Assembly: GCF_014191375.1 (NCBI RefSeq)
Contig: NZ_JACHWN010000001.1
Location: 558,001-622,000 of the forward strand
Origin: Mesorhizobium sp. RMAD-H1
Lineage (GTDB): Bacteria; Pseudomonadota; Alphaproteobacteria; Rhizobiales; Rhizobiaceae
Direction of reading: 5' to 3'
DNA length: 64,000 bases
The notes under the pieces were generated by a model. That model made no database searches. It saw nothing but the letters and a program-made list of their open reading frames with translations, and was not told the origin of the DNA. The translations under genes and the position numbers were made by a program. Of the stretch, positions 8,710-18,685 are shown piece by piece (position 1 is the first letter of the stretch; every line of letters begins with the position of its first letter).

Positions 8710-8804
8710 CGAATTTCCTCGTGAAATCCGGAGATATCCGATCCGCCTGCAATCTGTCTTTCGACAGCCTCGCTATGAGGGGGTGGACGCAAGCCGCTCG
8801 ATAC

Positions 8805-9143
8805 CTATTGGCCCCATACGGCCAGCTCGTTGCCCGCGGGATCGGTGAAGTGGAAGCGGCGGCCGCCGGGGAAGGAGAAGATCGGCTTGACGATGGTGCC
8901 GCCGGCCTTTTCCACCGCTTCCAGCGTTTCCTCCAGATTTTCGGAATAGAGCACCGGCAGCGGCTTTGCTGCCGAAGGCGTGGCGGCGAAGCCTCCGTCC
9001 AGCCCCTCGTCAAAGGCCGAATAGGTCGGACCGTAATCGGTGAAGGTCCAGGAAAACGCCGCGCTGTAGAAATTCTTCACCCTGTCCAGCGTCCCGCCGC
9101 CGGCCGGCAATTCGAGATAATCCAGCTTGCCCGTCTTACGCAT
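8805..9143 (-). CDS. VOC family protein
   Basis: A 112-residue VOC protein. It carries KLDYLELPAGG at the N-terminus, the typical VKNFYSAAFSWTF helix, and FHFTDPAGNELAVWGQ at the C-terminus. It resembles small glyoxalase-like proteins that act as dimers. GGAG lies about 9 nt before the ATG. Its promoter region, shared with the divergent ppdK gene, contains two copies of GAACATA 11 bases apart just upstream of the start, a possible operator. Function is unknown beyond the fold. Confidence 0.78.
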   Translation of the reverse strand: MRKTGKLDYLELPAGGGTLDRVKNFYSAAFSWTFTDYGPTYSAFDEGLDGGFAATPSAAKPLPVLYSENLEETLEAVEKAGGTIVKPIFSFPGGRRFHFTDPAGNELAVWGQ

Positions 9144-9396
9144 GACATCTGCTCCTATATGTTCCTGTTATGTTCTATTTCCATATCGAGAAAAATGCAA
9201 GAGGCGATGAAACCCTGCCGTCATGGTTCGTTCCAGCAAATAGGGCGGAATTCAGGGCGATAAAGTCTGATTACACCGCGATGCGAAGAGTTTTTCGCTC
9301 TAATCGATTTGATCATGCAGCGCAGCATTTTGTGATGGCACGGGCGGCTTCGATCGCTTAAGCATCAATTCTGAAGGAGAGCTGAGGGAGGTCTCG

Positions 9397-12108
<2,712 letters not shown>

Positions 12109-12142
12109 AGCGCTTTTATTCGGAAATGCTGGCGCGGCAACA

Positions 12143-12298
12143 CCCCCCTCTGGCCTGCCGGCCATCTCCCCCTCAAGGGGGGAGATCGGCTATGAGTGCC
12201 GCTTGTGGCAATCACTAACATTACAGAATTAAGCTCCGTCATCGATGAGAGCTAATCTCCCCCTTGAGGGGGAGATGGCTGGCAGGCCAGAGGGGGTT
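12143..12298. repeat. Complete palindromic repeat, family A
   Basis: The left arm (12143-12187) carries TGGCC-TGCC-GGCCA and a C-run/G-run hairpin. The right arm (12254-12298) is its inverted counterpart with TGGCT-GGCA-GGCCA. About 66 bases separate the arms. It follows ppdK by 34 bases and may serve as its 3' structure. The rest of the 12109-12458 gap is AT-rich and includes TATAAT at 12332-12337, a possible -10 element for the deacetylase gene. Confidence 0.85.
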
Positions 12299-12458
12299 AT
12301 TTCAAAAAAACGCACCCCAATTTCAAGGATTTATAATGCTTTATTTTCCAAGAAAGCAGAGAAGGTTGTAGAGCGCAGCCGATTTTTCAACCTTCGCCAC
12401 AATTCGGCTTTGGTGCTCGATCTATCTTCCGGCGTCGAAACGATCCGAGAGCCACATC

Positions 12459-13262
12459 GTGCGTTTTTCCCTTTCTGCCTATACCCTTGCCCTGGTTCTT
12501 GCAGGCTGTGCCGTTTCCCATGCGGGCGATATCGTCGAGCCTCGGTTGCACATCGCTGAAGGTGGCGCGGCGGGACCGCAAGTGGCGCTGACGCTGGATG
12601 CCTGTTCCGGCCAGACCGACCGGCGCATCCTCGACATGCTCGTCGAAAACAGGATCCCTGCGACGATCTTCGTCACCGGCCGGTGGACGAAGCGCAATGC
12701 CGAGGCGCTGGCGATCATGAAGGCGCATCCGGACCTGTTCGAGCTCGAAAACCACGGGCTGAACCATGTGCCGGCGATCGACAGCCAGCCCACCATGTAC
12801 GGCATCAGGACGGCGGGCAGCCCGCAGGCAATCCGGGCGGAAGTCGAGGGCGGGGTGGAGTCCCTGCGCTCGGCCGCAGGCGTCACGCCGCGCTGGTACC
12901 GCGATGCCACTGCCCGGTACTCGTTGTGCGCCGTGGGGCAGGTCGAGAAAATGGGCTACAGGATCGCCGGCTATTCGCTGAACGCCGATCAGGGCGCCAC
13001 GCTTCTGGCGCCGATGGTGGAGAAGCGCATTGCAAATGCCCGGGATGGTGACGTCATCATCGCCCATATTAATCAGCCGACTCGTTCGGCAGGCGAGGGC
13101 GTGGTCAAGGGTATCCTGGCGCTCAAGGCGAAGGGCATGCGCTTCGTCCGCCTCGATGATGTCCAGTCGTCACAGACGCTCGATCCGGTGCCCCTCCAGA
13201 AACCGGCGAAGGCACGCCACGTCGCAACCGCTGTTCAGCCGCAGTCGCGGACCCGCTACTGA
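12459..13262 (+). CDS. Secreted polysaccharide deacetylase-like protein
   Basis: A 267-residue protein starting at GTG. The N-terminus MRFSLSAYTLALVLAGCAVSHA is a signal peptide, with LAGC as a possible lipobox. The NodB-type carbohydrate esterase fold follows. VALTLDACSG occupies the position of the usual TFDDG (Asp retained) and ENHGLNH supplies the two metal-binding His. GVTPRWYRDATARYS replaces the usual R.P.G motif. Such proteins remove N-acetyl groups from periplasmic glycans. The start is uncertain because GTG has no strong ribosome site, although the signal peptide fits it. No other glycan genes adjoin it. Confidence 0.8.
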   Translation: MRFSLSAYTLALVLAGCAVSHAGDIVEPRLHIAEGGAAGPQVALTLDACSGQTDRRILDMLVENRIPATIFVTGRWTKRNAEALAIMKAHPDLFELENHGLNHVPAIDSQPTMYGIRTAGSPQAIRAEVEGGVESLRSAAGVTPRWYRDATARYSLCAVGQVEKMGYRIAGYSLNADQGATLLAPMVEKRIANARDGDVIIAHINQPTRSAGEGVVKGILALKAKGMRFVRLDDVQSSQTLDPVPLQKPAKARHVATAVQPQSRTRY

Positions 13263-13267
13263 ACGTC

Positions 13268-13651
13268 CTAGGCCGGATCGTTGCCGAGCTTGCGCATCAC
13301 CGCCGCATAGTTGCGCCCCAGGCTCTCGAACAGCGCGTTCTCGCCTTCCAGCGGCGCGAGGGACAGCGTGATGCCGTCATTGAGCAGCGTCACGAAGATG
13401 ATCTGATCATAAGGGTTGCCGGCAATGGCGATGGCGCCGATCCGCTGCGCCTGGCTCTTGTCCAGCGCCGGCATGTTGAACAGCACCTCGCCGCCGACAA
13501 GCTTCGCCGCCTTGGCGAGCGCACCGTCGAATCCATCGGTCAATACATCCTGCGCGCCGAGCGCGAATTCCACTTCGACGGCCTCGAGCGTGGCCGCATT
13601 TTCGATCGGCAGCGTTTCCGGCGCAAGGTCGGTTACTGGGGCTCGATTCAT
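13268..13651 (-). CDS. Conserved hypothetical protein
   Basis: A 127-residue protein with no domain I recognise. It is acidic and lacks a signal peptide or membrane segment. Its middle section LLNDGITLSLAPLEGENALFESLGR looks like an ordinary globular fold. The stop is only a few bases from the stop of the convergent deacetylase gene. The codon use is like its neighbours, and the frame has no competing ORF of better quality, so I believe it is a real gene. Confidence 0.6.
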   Translation of the reverse strand: MNRAPVTDLAPETLPIENAATLEAVEVEFALGAQDVLTDGFDGALAKAAKLVGGEVLFNMPALDKSQAQRIGAIAIAGNPYDQIIFVTLLNDGITLSLAPLEGENALFESLGRNYAAVMRKLGNDPA

Positions 13652-13864
13652 GACACATACTCCACACCGAATCTACGGCGCCCCCATATACATCATGCCT
13701 TCAGGGCCGCATTGTCGCAATGACACTTTTTAGGTGCGTCATGACATTTGATTCACGTGGGAAACAAAACGTTTTTTGCTGCGGTCCGACATTCGCCGCT
13801 TTGACCGGAAAAACCAGGGCGGATAAAACGCTGCAAGGGTTGCCGGAAGAAGGGGCGGGCCGAG

Positions 13865-14650
13865 ATGAGGAAACTGCGTTATGAGCGGCGTAAATCGCGC
13901 TCCGCCATCTGGTCTTTCCGGCTGGCGGTGTTTTCCGCCGTGCTGTTCCTGTTTTCCGCCCTCGGTCATCGTTTCCAGGCCATCGAGACACCGGATTTTC
14001 TGATACTCGCCGCTCTGGCCGGAGCGCTCGCCCTTCTTGCACTGCTCCTTGCGGCAAAGGGCTTTGCCAATCTCTGGCGCAATGGCGACAAGGGCGGCAC
14101 GCGCTCCCTCTGGGGATCGGTGATCGCGCTCGCGGTGCTCGCGCCTTTCGCCTGGGCGGCCTATGAAGCCTTCGTCACCCCGCCGCTCCACGATATTTCC
14201 ACCGATCTGGTCACGCCGCCGCAGTTCTTCCGCGCCGTCCAGCAGCGCAAGGCGGGCATGAACCCGATAAATGGCGATGTCGCGCTGCGTGCCGCCATGC
14301 AGATGGCTGCCTATCCCCAGGTGACGGGCCGTCGCTACGAAGGATCTCCCGACCGTATCCTTGAGGCGGTGATGGCCGTTATCGAGGCACAGGGCTGGAC
14401 CACGACAGGCCGCTTCGGCATGCCGGGCGAGCAGGTTGAAACCGTCGTGGAGGCCGTTGCGCGCAGCTTCCTGCTCGGCCTCACCAGCGATGTTGCCATC
14501 CGCCTCACCGACGAGGGCGAGACGACCTATGTCGATATGCGCTCCGTCTCGCGCTTCGGAAATCGCGACCTCGGCCTCAACGCCCGCTTCATCTCCGATT
14601 TCATGAACGCGCTCGACCAGCAGGTCAACGGCGCCCCGGCGGAGGGGTGA
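13865..14650 (+). CDS. DUF1499 domain membrane protein
   Basis: A 261-residue protein. There are three hydrophobic segments in the first 110 residues, then a soluble DUF1499 domain. The domain contains YPQVTGRRYEGSPDRILEAV, a gap region with WTTTGR, and the family-typical VDMRSVSRFGNRDLGLNARF at the end. DUF1499 proteins are widespread in proteobacteria and plastids and have no settled function. The 213-bp gap upstream is shared with the divergent hypothetical gene and contains a short inverted motif around ATGAC near 13719-13745. Confidence 0.8.
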   Translation: MRKLRYERRKSRSAIWSFRLAVFSAVLFLFSALGHRFQAIETPDFLILAALAGALALLALLLAAKGFANLWRNGDKGGTRSLWGSVIALAVLAPFAWAAYEAFVTPPLHDISTDLVTPPQFFRAVQQRKAGMNPINGDVALRAAMQMAAYPQVTGRRYEGSPDRILEAVMAVIEAQGWTTTGRFGMPGEQVETVVEAVARSFLLGLTSDVAIRLTDEGETTYVDMRSVSRFGNRDLGLNARFISDFMNALDQQVNGAPAEG

Positions 14651-14684
14651 GGAATGGCCGCTTTTAAAGTCAACGCTTTCCCAA

Positions 14685-14963
14685 CTAGGCGACGGCCTTC
14701 GCTACTATGTCGGGATACTGGCCGATGACCCGCACATAAGCGATAGCGAAGTCCGGCGCAGTTGCCCGTGCCTGCTCCCAATCGCGCAGAGTGCCAACGG
14801 GAACCCGGAAGCGGCTGGCGAACTCGGACTGCGACAGACCAAGCTCCGTTCTTGTTTTGCGGATCAGGCGGGCGCGCTGGCCCCGATCCATCGCCTCGAC
14901 CGTTACGTTGAAATCTTCGGCGTCGGTCGGATCAGCTGGCAGCGTGATATGCTCGTTCTTCAC
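14685..14963 (-). CDS. XRE-family helix-turn-helix antitoxin
   Basis: A 92-residue DNA-binding protein starting at GTG with AGGAG 8 nt upstream. The helix-turn-helix is clear: LGLSQSEFASRFRVPVGTLR followed by DWEQ. The N-terminal 35 residues are acidic and may bind the toxin. It lies directly downstream of a BrnT-type toxin gene on the same strand, a pairing found in proteobacteria where an XRE protein stands in for the BrnA antitoxin. The intact toxin frame would overlap this start by 32 bases. It probably represses the operon through the palindrome at 15217-15235. The toxin frame is broken here, so this may now be an orphan antitoxin. Confidence 0.8.
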   Translation of the reverse strand: MKNEHITLPADPTDAEDFNVTVEAMDRGQRARLIRKTRTELGLSQSEFASRFRVPVGTLRDWEQARATAPDFAIAYVRVIGQYPDIVAKAVA

Positions 14964-14978
14964 CTTTGTTACTCCTTC

Positions 14979-15206
14979 TCACCGAGATGAAGCGGGCAGG
15001 TCGCCCCGCCAGACGAAAATGCCGGTGAACAGTTTCTCTTCGACAGCCCCAACCACCTTGAAGCGTTCCTCTCCATCGATCTCGCGAATCGAGGGAATGA
15101 TCAGATGATTGTCATCCTCGAAAATTCGATCGCCAAAGATCAGCGGCAATTTGTGCTTTTTGCGGTTGGCCGCATCCTTTATGGGATCGAACCTGTCTTC
15201 TACCAT
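14979..15206 (-). CDS. brnT: BrnT-family (DUF497) toxin, frameshifted near its C-terminus
   Basis: The open frame gives 75 residues with the BrnT pattern: FDPIKDAANRKKHKLPLIFGD, ERFKVVGAVEEKLFTGIFVW and a premature end after GDLPASSR. Reading the -1 frame from the CCC codon of GDLP restores RFISVRRSNKGEERAYHAAS, the canonical BrnT C-terminal block (R.IS.R...E.R.Y), ending at 14932. The full product would be about 90 residues. A single missing C in the CCC run would explain it, as would programmed -1 frameshifting or a sequencing error. BrnT toxins are RNase-like growth inhibitors. ATG 15206 is chosen because the promoter lies directly upstream; a longer upstream frame would run through the promoter. 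Confidence 0.75.
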   Translation of the reverse strand: MVEDRFDPIKDAANRKKHKLPLIFGDRIFEDDNHLIIPSIREIDGEERFKVVGAVEEKLFTGIFVWRGDLPASSR

Positions 15207-15214
15207 GGAACATG

Positions 15215-15243
15215 AATATACGGGATTCCCGTATAATATGCAA
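15215..15243 (-). promoter_or_regulatory. Promoter and palindromic operator of the BrnT/XRE operon
   Basis: On the minus strand a -35 TTGCAT (15238-15243) and a -10 TATATT (15215-15220) are separated by exactly 17 bases. The perfect palindrome TATACGGGA-T-TCCCGTATA (15217-15235) covers the spacer and the -10. Only 8 bases separate the -10 from the toxin ATG, so the transcript would be almost leaderless. Autoregulation by the XRE protein is inferred from position. Confidence 0.7.
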
Positions 15244-15255
15244 TGTCTGGATTCC

Positions 15256-16161
15256 CTAACCCGGCATGAATATCCCATCCAGCGCGGGAGCGCCGTCCGT
15301 CGTCACCACCCCGCGGGCGACGAGATCTTCGAGATGGGCGAATACGGAAAGACCGGCCGCGCCGTGGAGGCGCGGATCGGTATCGCGATAGATCGCCTTC
15401 ACCATGTCGGGAATCGTACGGTCACCCCTATGGATGCGTTCCAGCACGGCGCGCTCGCGCATCCGGCGGTGTGTGCGCAAGCCCCGGATGAAGGTCTTGG
15501 GGTTTTTCACGGGGCCGCCATGACCCGGCAGGTAGATGTGGTCGTCGCGTTCCAGCAGTTTCTCCAGCGAGGCCATGTAGTCGGCCATGGCTCCGTCGGG
15601 CGGCGCCACGATCGTCGTCGCCCATGCCATGATATGGTCGGCGGAAAAGAGCACGCCGGTTCCCTCCAGCGCGAATGCCGCGTGGTTGGCCGTATGACCC
15701 GGCGTGTGGATGGCGCGCAGCGCCCAGCCATCGCCCTCGATCACTGCTTCATCTGCAATGGCGATATCCGGCCTGAAATCCGTGTCGGCGCTGGCGTCGA
15801 GCGCGTTGATCTCGCCCAGATGCAGCGGCCGGGCCGAGCGGTGCGCGCCTTCGGCCACGACTGTCGCGCCAAGCGCCTCTTTCAGCCTGGCGGAAAGGGG
15901 TGAATGGTCGCGGTGCGTATGGCTGACGAAGATGTGGCTGACGGGGCGCCCGGCGACGGCGCGAAGCAACGCTGCATAATGCGCCTCGTCCTCCGGCCCC
16001 GGATCGATGATCGCCAGCGTATCGCGGCCGACGAGATAGGAATTGGTGCCGTGAAAGGTGAACGGACCCGGATTATTGACCGTGATTCGCTGCACATTGG
16101 GCGCGACATCGACCGCATTGCCATGATCAGGGGCGAAGGAATTGTCGAAAACAAGCGCCAT
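15256..16161 (-). CDS. MBL-fold metallo-hydrolase (LACTB2-like)
   Basis: A 301-residue soluble beta-lactamase-fold protein. It contains NSYLVGRDTLAIIDPGPED, the metal motif SHTHRDHSP (H.H.DH), HTPGHTANH, SADHIMAWATTIVAPPDG and a C-terminal winged-helix-like tail, the layout of LACTB2/RNase-like or thioesterase-like hydrolases in alphaproteobacteria. The catalytic ligands are all present. The substrate is unknown. Its stop lies about 50 bases upstream of the toxin-antitoxin ATG, so the toxin-antitoxin promoter sits in the tiny gap between them. Confidence 0.88.
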   Translation of the reverse strand: MALVFDNSFAPDHGNAVDVAPNVQRITVNNPGPFTFHGTNSYLVGRDTLAIIDPGPEDEAHYAALLRAVAGRPVSHIFVSHTHRDHSPLSARLKEALGATVVAEGAHRSARPLHLGEINALDASADTDFRPDIAIADEAVIEGDGWALRAIHTPGHTANHAAFALEGTGVLFSADHIMAWATTIVAPPDGAMADYMASLEKLLERDDHIYLPGHGGPVKNPKTFIRGLRTHRRMRERAVLERIHRGDRTIPDMVKAIYRDTDPRLHGAAGLSVFAHLEDLVARGVVTTDGAPALDGIFMPG

Positions 16162-16218
16162 CGGGCAGGGAACTCTTCATTCTGTGGCGGGGTGATATTG
16201 CCGGGTGGGTCTTTCCTT

Positions 16219-16255
16219 AATATACGGTAATGATCAGAATATATGGTAACGATCA
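16219..16255. promoter_or_regulatory. Two 18-bp direct repeats upstream of bioY
   Basis: AATATACGGTAATGATCA (16219-16236) and AATATATGGTAACGATCA (16238-16255) are tandem copies with a 19-bp period and two mismatches. They lie in the divergent region between the MBL hydrolase and bioY, 30 bases before the bioY ATG. They do not resemble the TTATMKATAA palindrome known for BioR. An operator role is inference. Confidence 0.5.
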
Positions 16256-16285
16256 ACGGCAACAGCCGCCCCGGAGGATGAGTTC

Positions 16286-16885
16286 ATGATCCCTGCCCAA
16301 ACCCGCACCGCAAACGCGTCGCTGGCCGAACGGTTTCTGCCGGAGGGGCAGCTTGCGCGCGCCTTCTGGCTGGTTTCCCTGGCGCTGGTCGGCACCGCGC
16401 TCCTGACGATCTCCGCCAAGATCAAGGTCGATCTCGTTTATGTGAACGTGACGATGCAGACCTTCGCCGTCTTCGCCATCGCTGCTGCCTATGGCTTGCG
16501 CCTCGCGGTCGCCACCGTGGCCCTCTATCTCCTCGAAGGTGCGCTCGGCCTGCCGGTCTTCACCGGAACACCTGAGAAGGGCATCGGCCTTGCCTATATG
16601 GTCGGCCCGACGGGCGGCTATCTCCTTGCCTATCTCGCAGCTGCATGGATCGTCGGCCGTGCCGCCGATCTGGGCTATGCGCGCAATCCGTTCGCGCTGG
16701 GCGGCTTCATGCTGATAGGCGAAGCCATCATCCTGGCCCTGGGCGCCCTGTGGATGTCCTGTCTCTTCGGCCTGGAAAAGGGCCTGGCATTCGGCTTCGG
16801 CATCTTCATCATCGGCGATCTGGTCAAGCTGGCGCTCGCCGCCTGCCTGATCCCGGCCATCGGCTCGCTGTTCAAGCGCCGCTGA
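16286..16885 (+). CDS. bioY: Biotin transporter BioY
   Basis: A 199-residue polytopic membrane protein of the BioY family, the substrate-binding S component of ECF biotin transporters. It shows six hydrophobic segments and the family motifs VNVTMQTFAVFAIAAAYG, LYLLEGALGLPVF and GPTGGYLLAY. GGAGG precedes the ATG. No bioM/bioN energy-coupling genes adjoin it; alphaproteobacterial BioY can work alone or share components encoded elsewhere. Repression by BioR or another biotin sensor is likely, but only the unusual direct repeats upstream are visible. Confidence 0.93.
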   Translation: MIPAQTRTANASLAERFLPEGQLARAFWLVSLALVGTALLTISAKIKVDLVYVNVTMQTFAVFAIAAAYGLRLAVATVALYLLEGALGLPVFTGTPEKGIGLAYMVGPTGGYLLAYLAAAWIVGRAADLGYARNPFALGGFMLIGEAIILALGALWMSCLFGLEKGLAFGFGIFIIGDLVKLALAACLIPAIGSLFKRR

Positions 16886-16907
16886 GGGCTGGCCAATGAC
16901 AGAAAAG

Positions 16908-16932
16908 GCCGGGCCTCGCGCCCGGCTTTTTT
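16908..16932 (+). terminator. Rho-independent terminator of bioY
   Basis: GCCGGGC-CTCGC-GCCCGGC is a perfect 7-bp GC stem followed by TTTTTT. It ends the bioY transcript and insulates the purine operon that begins at 16995. Confidence 0.9.
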
Positions 16933-16994
16933 ATTGACAAAAAGCGCTCCGGCCCGCTTCCCTCGCAACAGAAATATCCAGAGGGTTTCTTTCC

Positions 16995-17918
16995 ATGCAG
17001 ACTTCCTATCCCCGCGATCTCATCGGTTATGGCCGCCATACGCCCGATCCGCGCTGGCCAGGCGGCGCCAATATCGCCGTGCAGTTCGTCATCAATTACG
17101 AGGAGGGGGGCGAGAGCTGCATCCTTGATGGCGATCCCGCGTCGGAATGCCTGCTTTCGGAGATCGTCGGCGCGCAGCCCTGGCCGGAGCAGCGCAACCT
17201 CAACATGGAATCGCTCTATGAATATGGTGCGCGCGCCGGCTTCTGGCGTCTGTGGCGCATCTTCACCCGCCGCAAGCTGCCGGTGACGGTCTATGGCGTG
17301 ACGCTCGCCATGGCGCGCAATCCGGAGGCCGTGGCCGCGATGAAGGAAGCGGATTGGGAGATCGCCAGCCATGGCCTGCGCTGGCTCGAATACAAGGATT
17401 TCCCGGAAGAGGAGGAGCGCCGGCACATTCTCGAGGCCGTGCGGCTCCATACCGAGATCACCGGCTCGCGTCCGCTCGGCATCTATCAGGGCAAGCCCTC
17501 GGTCAATACGCTCCGGCTCGTCATGGAGGAGGGCGGTTTCCTCTATTCCGCCGATTCCTATGCCGATGAGCTTCCCTATTGGGTGAAAGGGCCGAAGGGG
17601 CCGCATCTGATCGTGCCCTATACGCTCGACGCCAACGACATGCGCTTCGCCACCCCGCAGGGCTTCAATTCCGGCGACCAGTTCTTCACCTATCTGAAAG
17701 ACAGTTTCGACGTGCTCTATCGCGAGGGGGCGGAAGGCGCGCCCAAGATGATGTCGGTGGGGTTGCATTGCCGCCTGGCCGGGCGGCCGGGCCGCGCGGC
17801 GGCGCTCGAACGCTTCCTCGATTATGTCACGAGCCACGACAAGGTCTGGGTGACGAAGCGCGTCGATATCGCCCGCCACTGGCACGAGAATCATGCACCG
17901 GCGGAGCACGTCTCGTGA
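16995..17918 (+). CDS. puuE: Allantoinase PuuE (polysaccharide deacetylase family)
   Basis: A 307-residue cytoplasmic NodB-fold amidohydrolase. The motifs [43 protein letters not shown] and the C-terminal [16 protein letters not shown] are characteristic of PuuE, the allantoinase that opens allantoin to allantoate without the cyclic-amidohydrolase metal site. It is the first gene of the purine catabolism cluster. Its stop overlaps the GTG of the ureidoglycolate lyase gene by four bases (GTGA). In many annotations the product is simply called a polysaccharide deacetylase; the neighbours support allantoinase. Confidence 0.92.
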   Translation: MQTSYPRDLIGYGRHTPDPRWPGGANIAVQFVINYEEGGESCILDGDPASECLLSEIVGAQPWPEQRNLNMESLYEYGARAGFWRLWRIFTRRKLPVTVYGVTLAMARNPEAVAAMKEADWEIASHGLRWLEYKDFPEEEERRHILEAVRLHTEITGSRPLGIYQGKPSVNTLRLVMEEGGFLYSADSYADELPYWVKGPKGPHLIVPYTLDANDMRFATPQGFNSGDQFFTYLKDSFDVLYREGAEGAPKMMSVGLHCRLAGRPGRAAALERFLDYVTSHDKVWVTKRVDIARHWHENHAPAEHVS

Positions 17919-18427
17919 GGGTGGAAAGCCTCGATGTCCGTCCTTTGACCCGTGAGGCCTTCGTGCCCTTTGGCGAGGTGATCGAGACCGGGGGCGCCGA
18001 AATGCGCCTCATCAACAACGGCACCACCAGGCGCTTCCATGATCTCGCCAATGTCGAAGCGACCGGCGAGGCGGCCCGCGTACTGGTCAATATCTTCCGC
18101 GGACAGGCCTTCGCGCCGCCGATCGATATCGTGATGCTGGAGCGCCATCCCCTCGGTTCGCAGGCCTTCATGCCGCTGGAGCGGCGGCCCTTTCTGGTGG
18201 TGGTGGCCGAGGATGAGGGCGGGCGCCCCGGCCGGCCACAGGCCTTTCTGGCCGCCGGCCATCAGGGCGTGAATTATCGCCGCAATGTATGGCACCACCC
18301 GCTGCTGGCCCTGGCCGCGCCTTCCGAATTCCTGGTCGTCGACCGCGGCGGAAAGGGCGATAATCTCGAGGAGTTTTTCTTCGAAGGCGTTGTTTACAGG
18401 ATCCAGGCGCTTCTCCCTGCGCCGTAG
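17915..18427 (+). CDS. allA: Ureidoglycolate lyase
   Basis: A 170-residue cupin-like enzyme that cleaves ureidoglycolate to glyoxylate and urea, the last step of allantoin degradation. The start is GTG 17915, overlapping the puuE stop. It has [16 protein letters not shown] at the N-terminus, [16 protein letters not shown] with the conserved His, [14 protein letters not shown], and [13 protein letters not shown] near the C-terminus, all typical of AllA. A longer upstream reading frame inside puuE is an artefact. Translational coupling to puuE implies matched expression. Confidence 0.93.
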   Translation: MRVESLDVRPLTREAFVPFGEVIETGGAEMRLINNGTTRRFHDLANVEATGEAARVLVNIFRGQAFAPPIDIVMLERHPLGSQAFMPLERRPFLVVVAEDEGGRPGRPQAFLAAGHQGVNYRRNVWHHPLLALAAPSEFLVVDRGGKGDNLEEFFFEGVVYRIQALLPAP

Positions 18428-18449
18428 CCTAGTGGGATCGTTGAGGCAG

Positions 18450-18583
18450 GGATTCCTGTGATAAGCACAGGAATGACGGGGGGAGGACGTTAGCGCCTAA
18501 CGAGAACCGTTGCCTATTATCCACGCAGACGAATGGCTGAAGCATCAACACTTCCGTCATTCCTGTGCTTGTCACAGGAATCC
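18450..18583. repeat. Palindromic repeat, family B (two inverted hairpin arms)
   Basis: Arm 1 (18450-18479) and arm 2 (18554-18583) are inverted copies that differ at one position in 30. Each arm folds as TTCCTGTG-ataag-CACAGGAA or its equivalent. The element fills the 258-bp gap between allA and xdhA and would give a large cruciform or RNA structure. A related copy is at 45535. No promoter for xdhA is obvious in the remainder. Confidence 0.75.
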
Positions 18584-18685
18584 ACGCCTCGATATCTCCG
18601 CTGCAATGAGGCTGAAGGCATCGAAGAAGATACCTCGCCGCAATAATCCTTGACGGTTCACTCCTGCCGTCGGAAGCTGAATTCC

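Noticed and set aside
9170-9361. 63-codon frame between the VOC gene and ppdK
   Set aside because: No ribosome site or family resemblance. The region is the divergent promoter region of two genes.
12109-12458. Possible CRISPR array from repeated C/G-rich motifs
   Set aside because: The repeats are inverted arms of a single palindromic element, not regularly spaced direct repeats with unique spacers. No cas gene is present.
12459-13262. Assignment of the deacetylase as NodB or a peptidoglycan deacetylase
   Set aside because: The TFDDG motif is replaced by TLDAC and the neighbours give no pathway, so only the broad family is supported.
16162-16285. Biotin riboswitch or BioR palindrome at bioY
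   Set aside because: No TTATMKATAA-like palindrome and no extended structured leader could be recognised; only direct repeats are visible.
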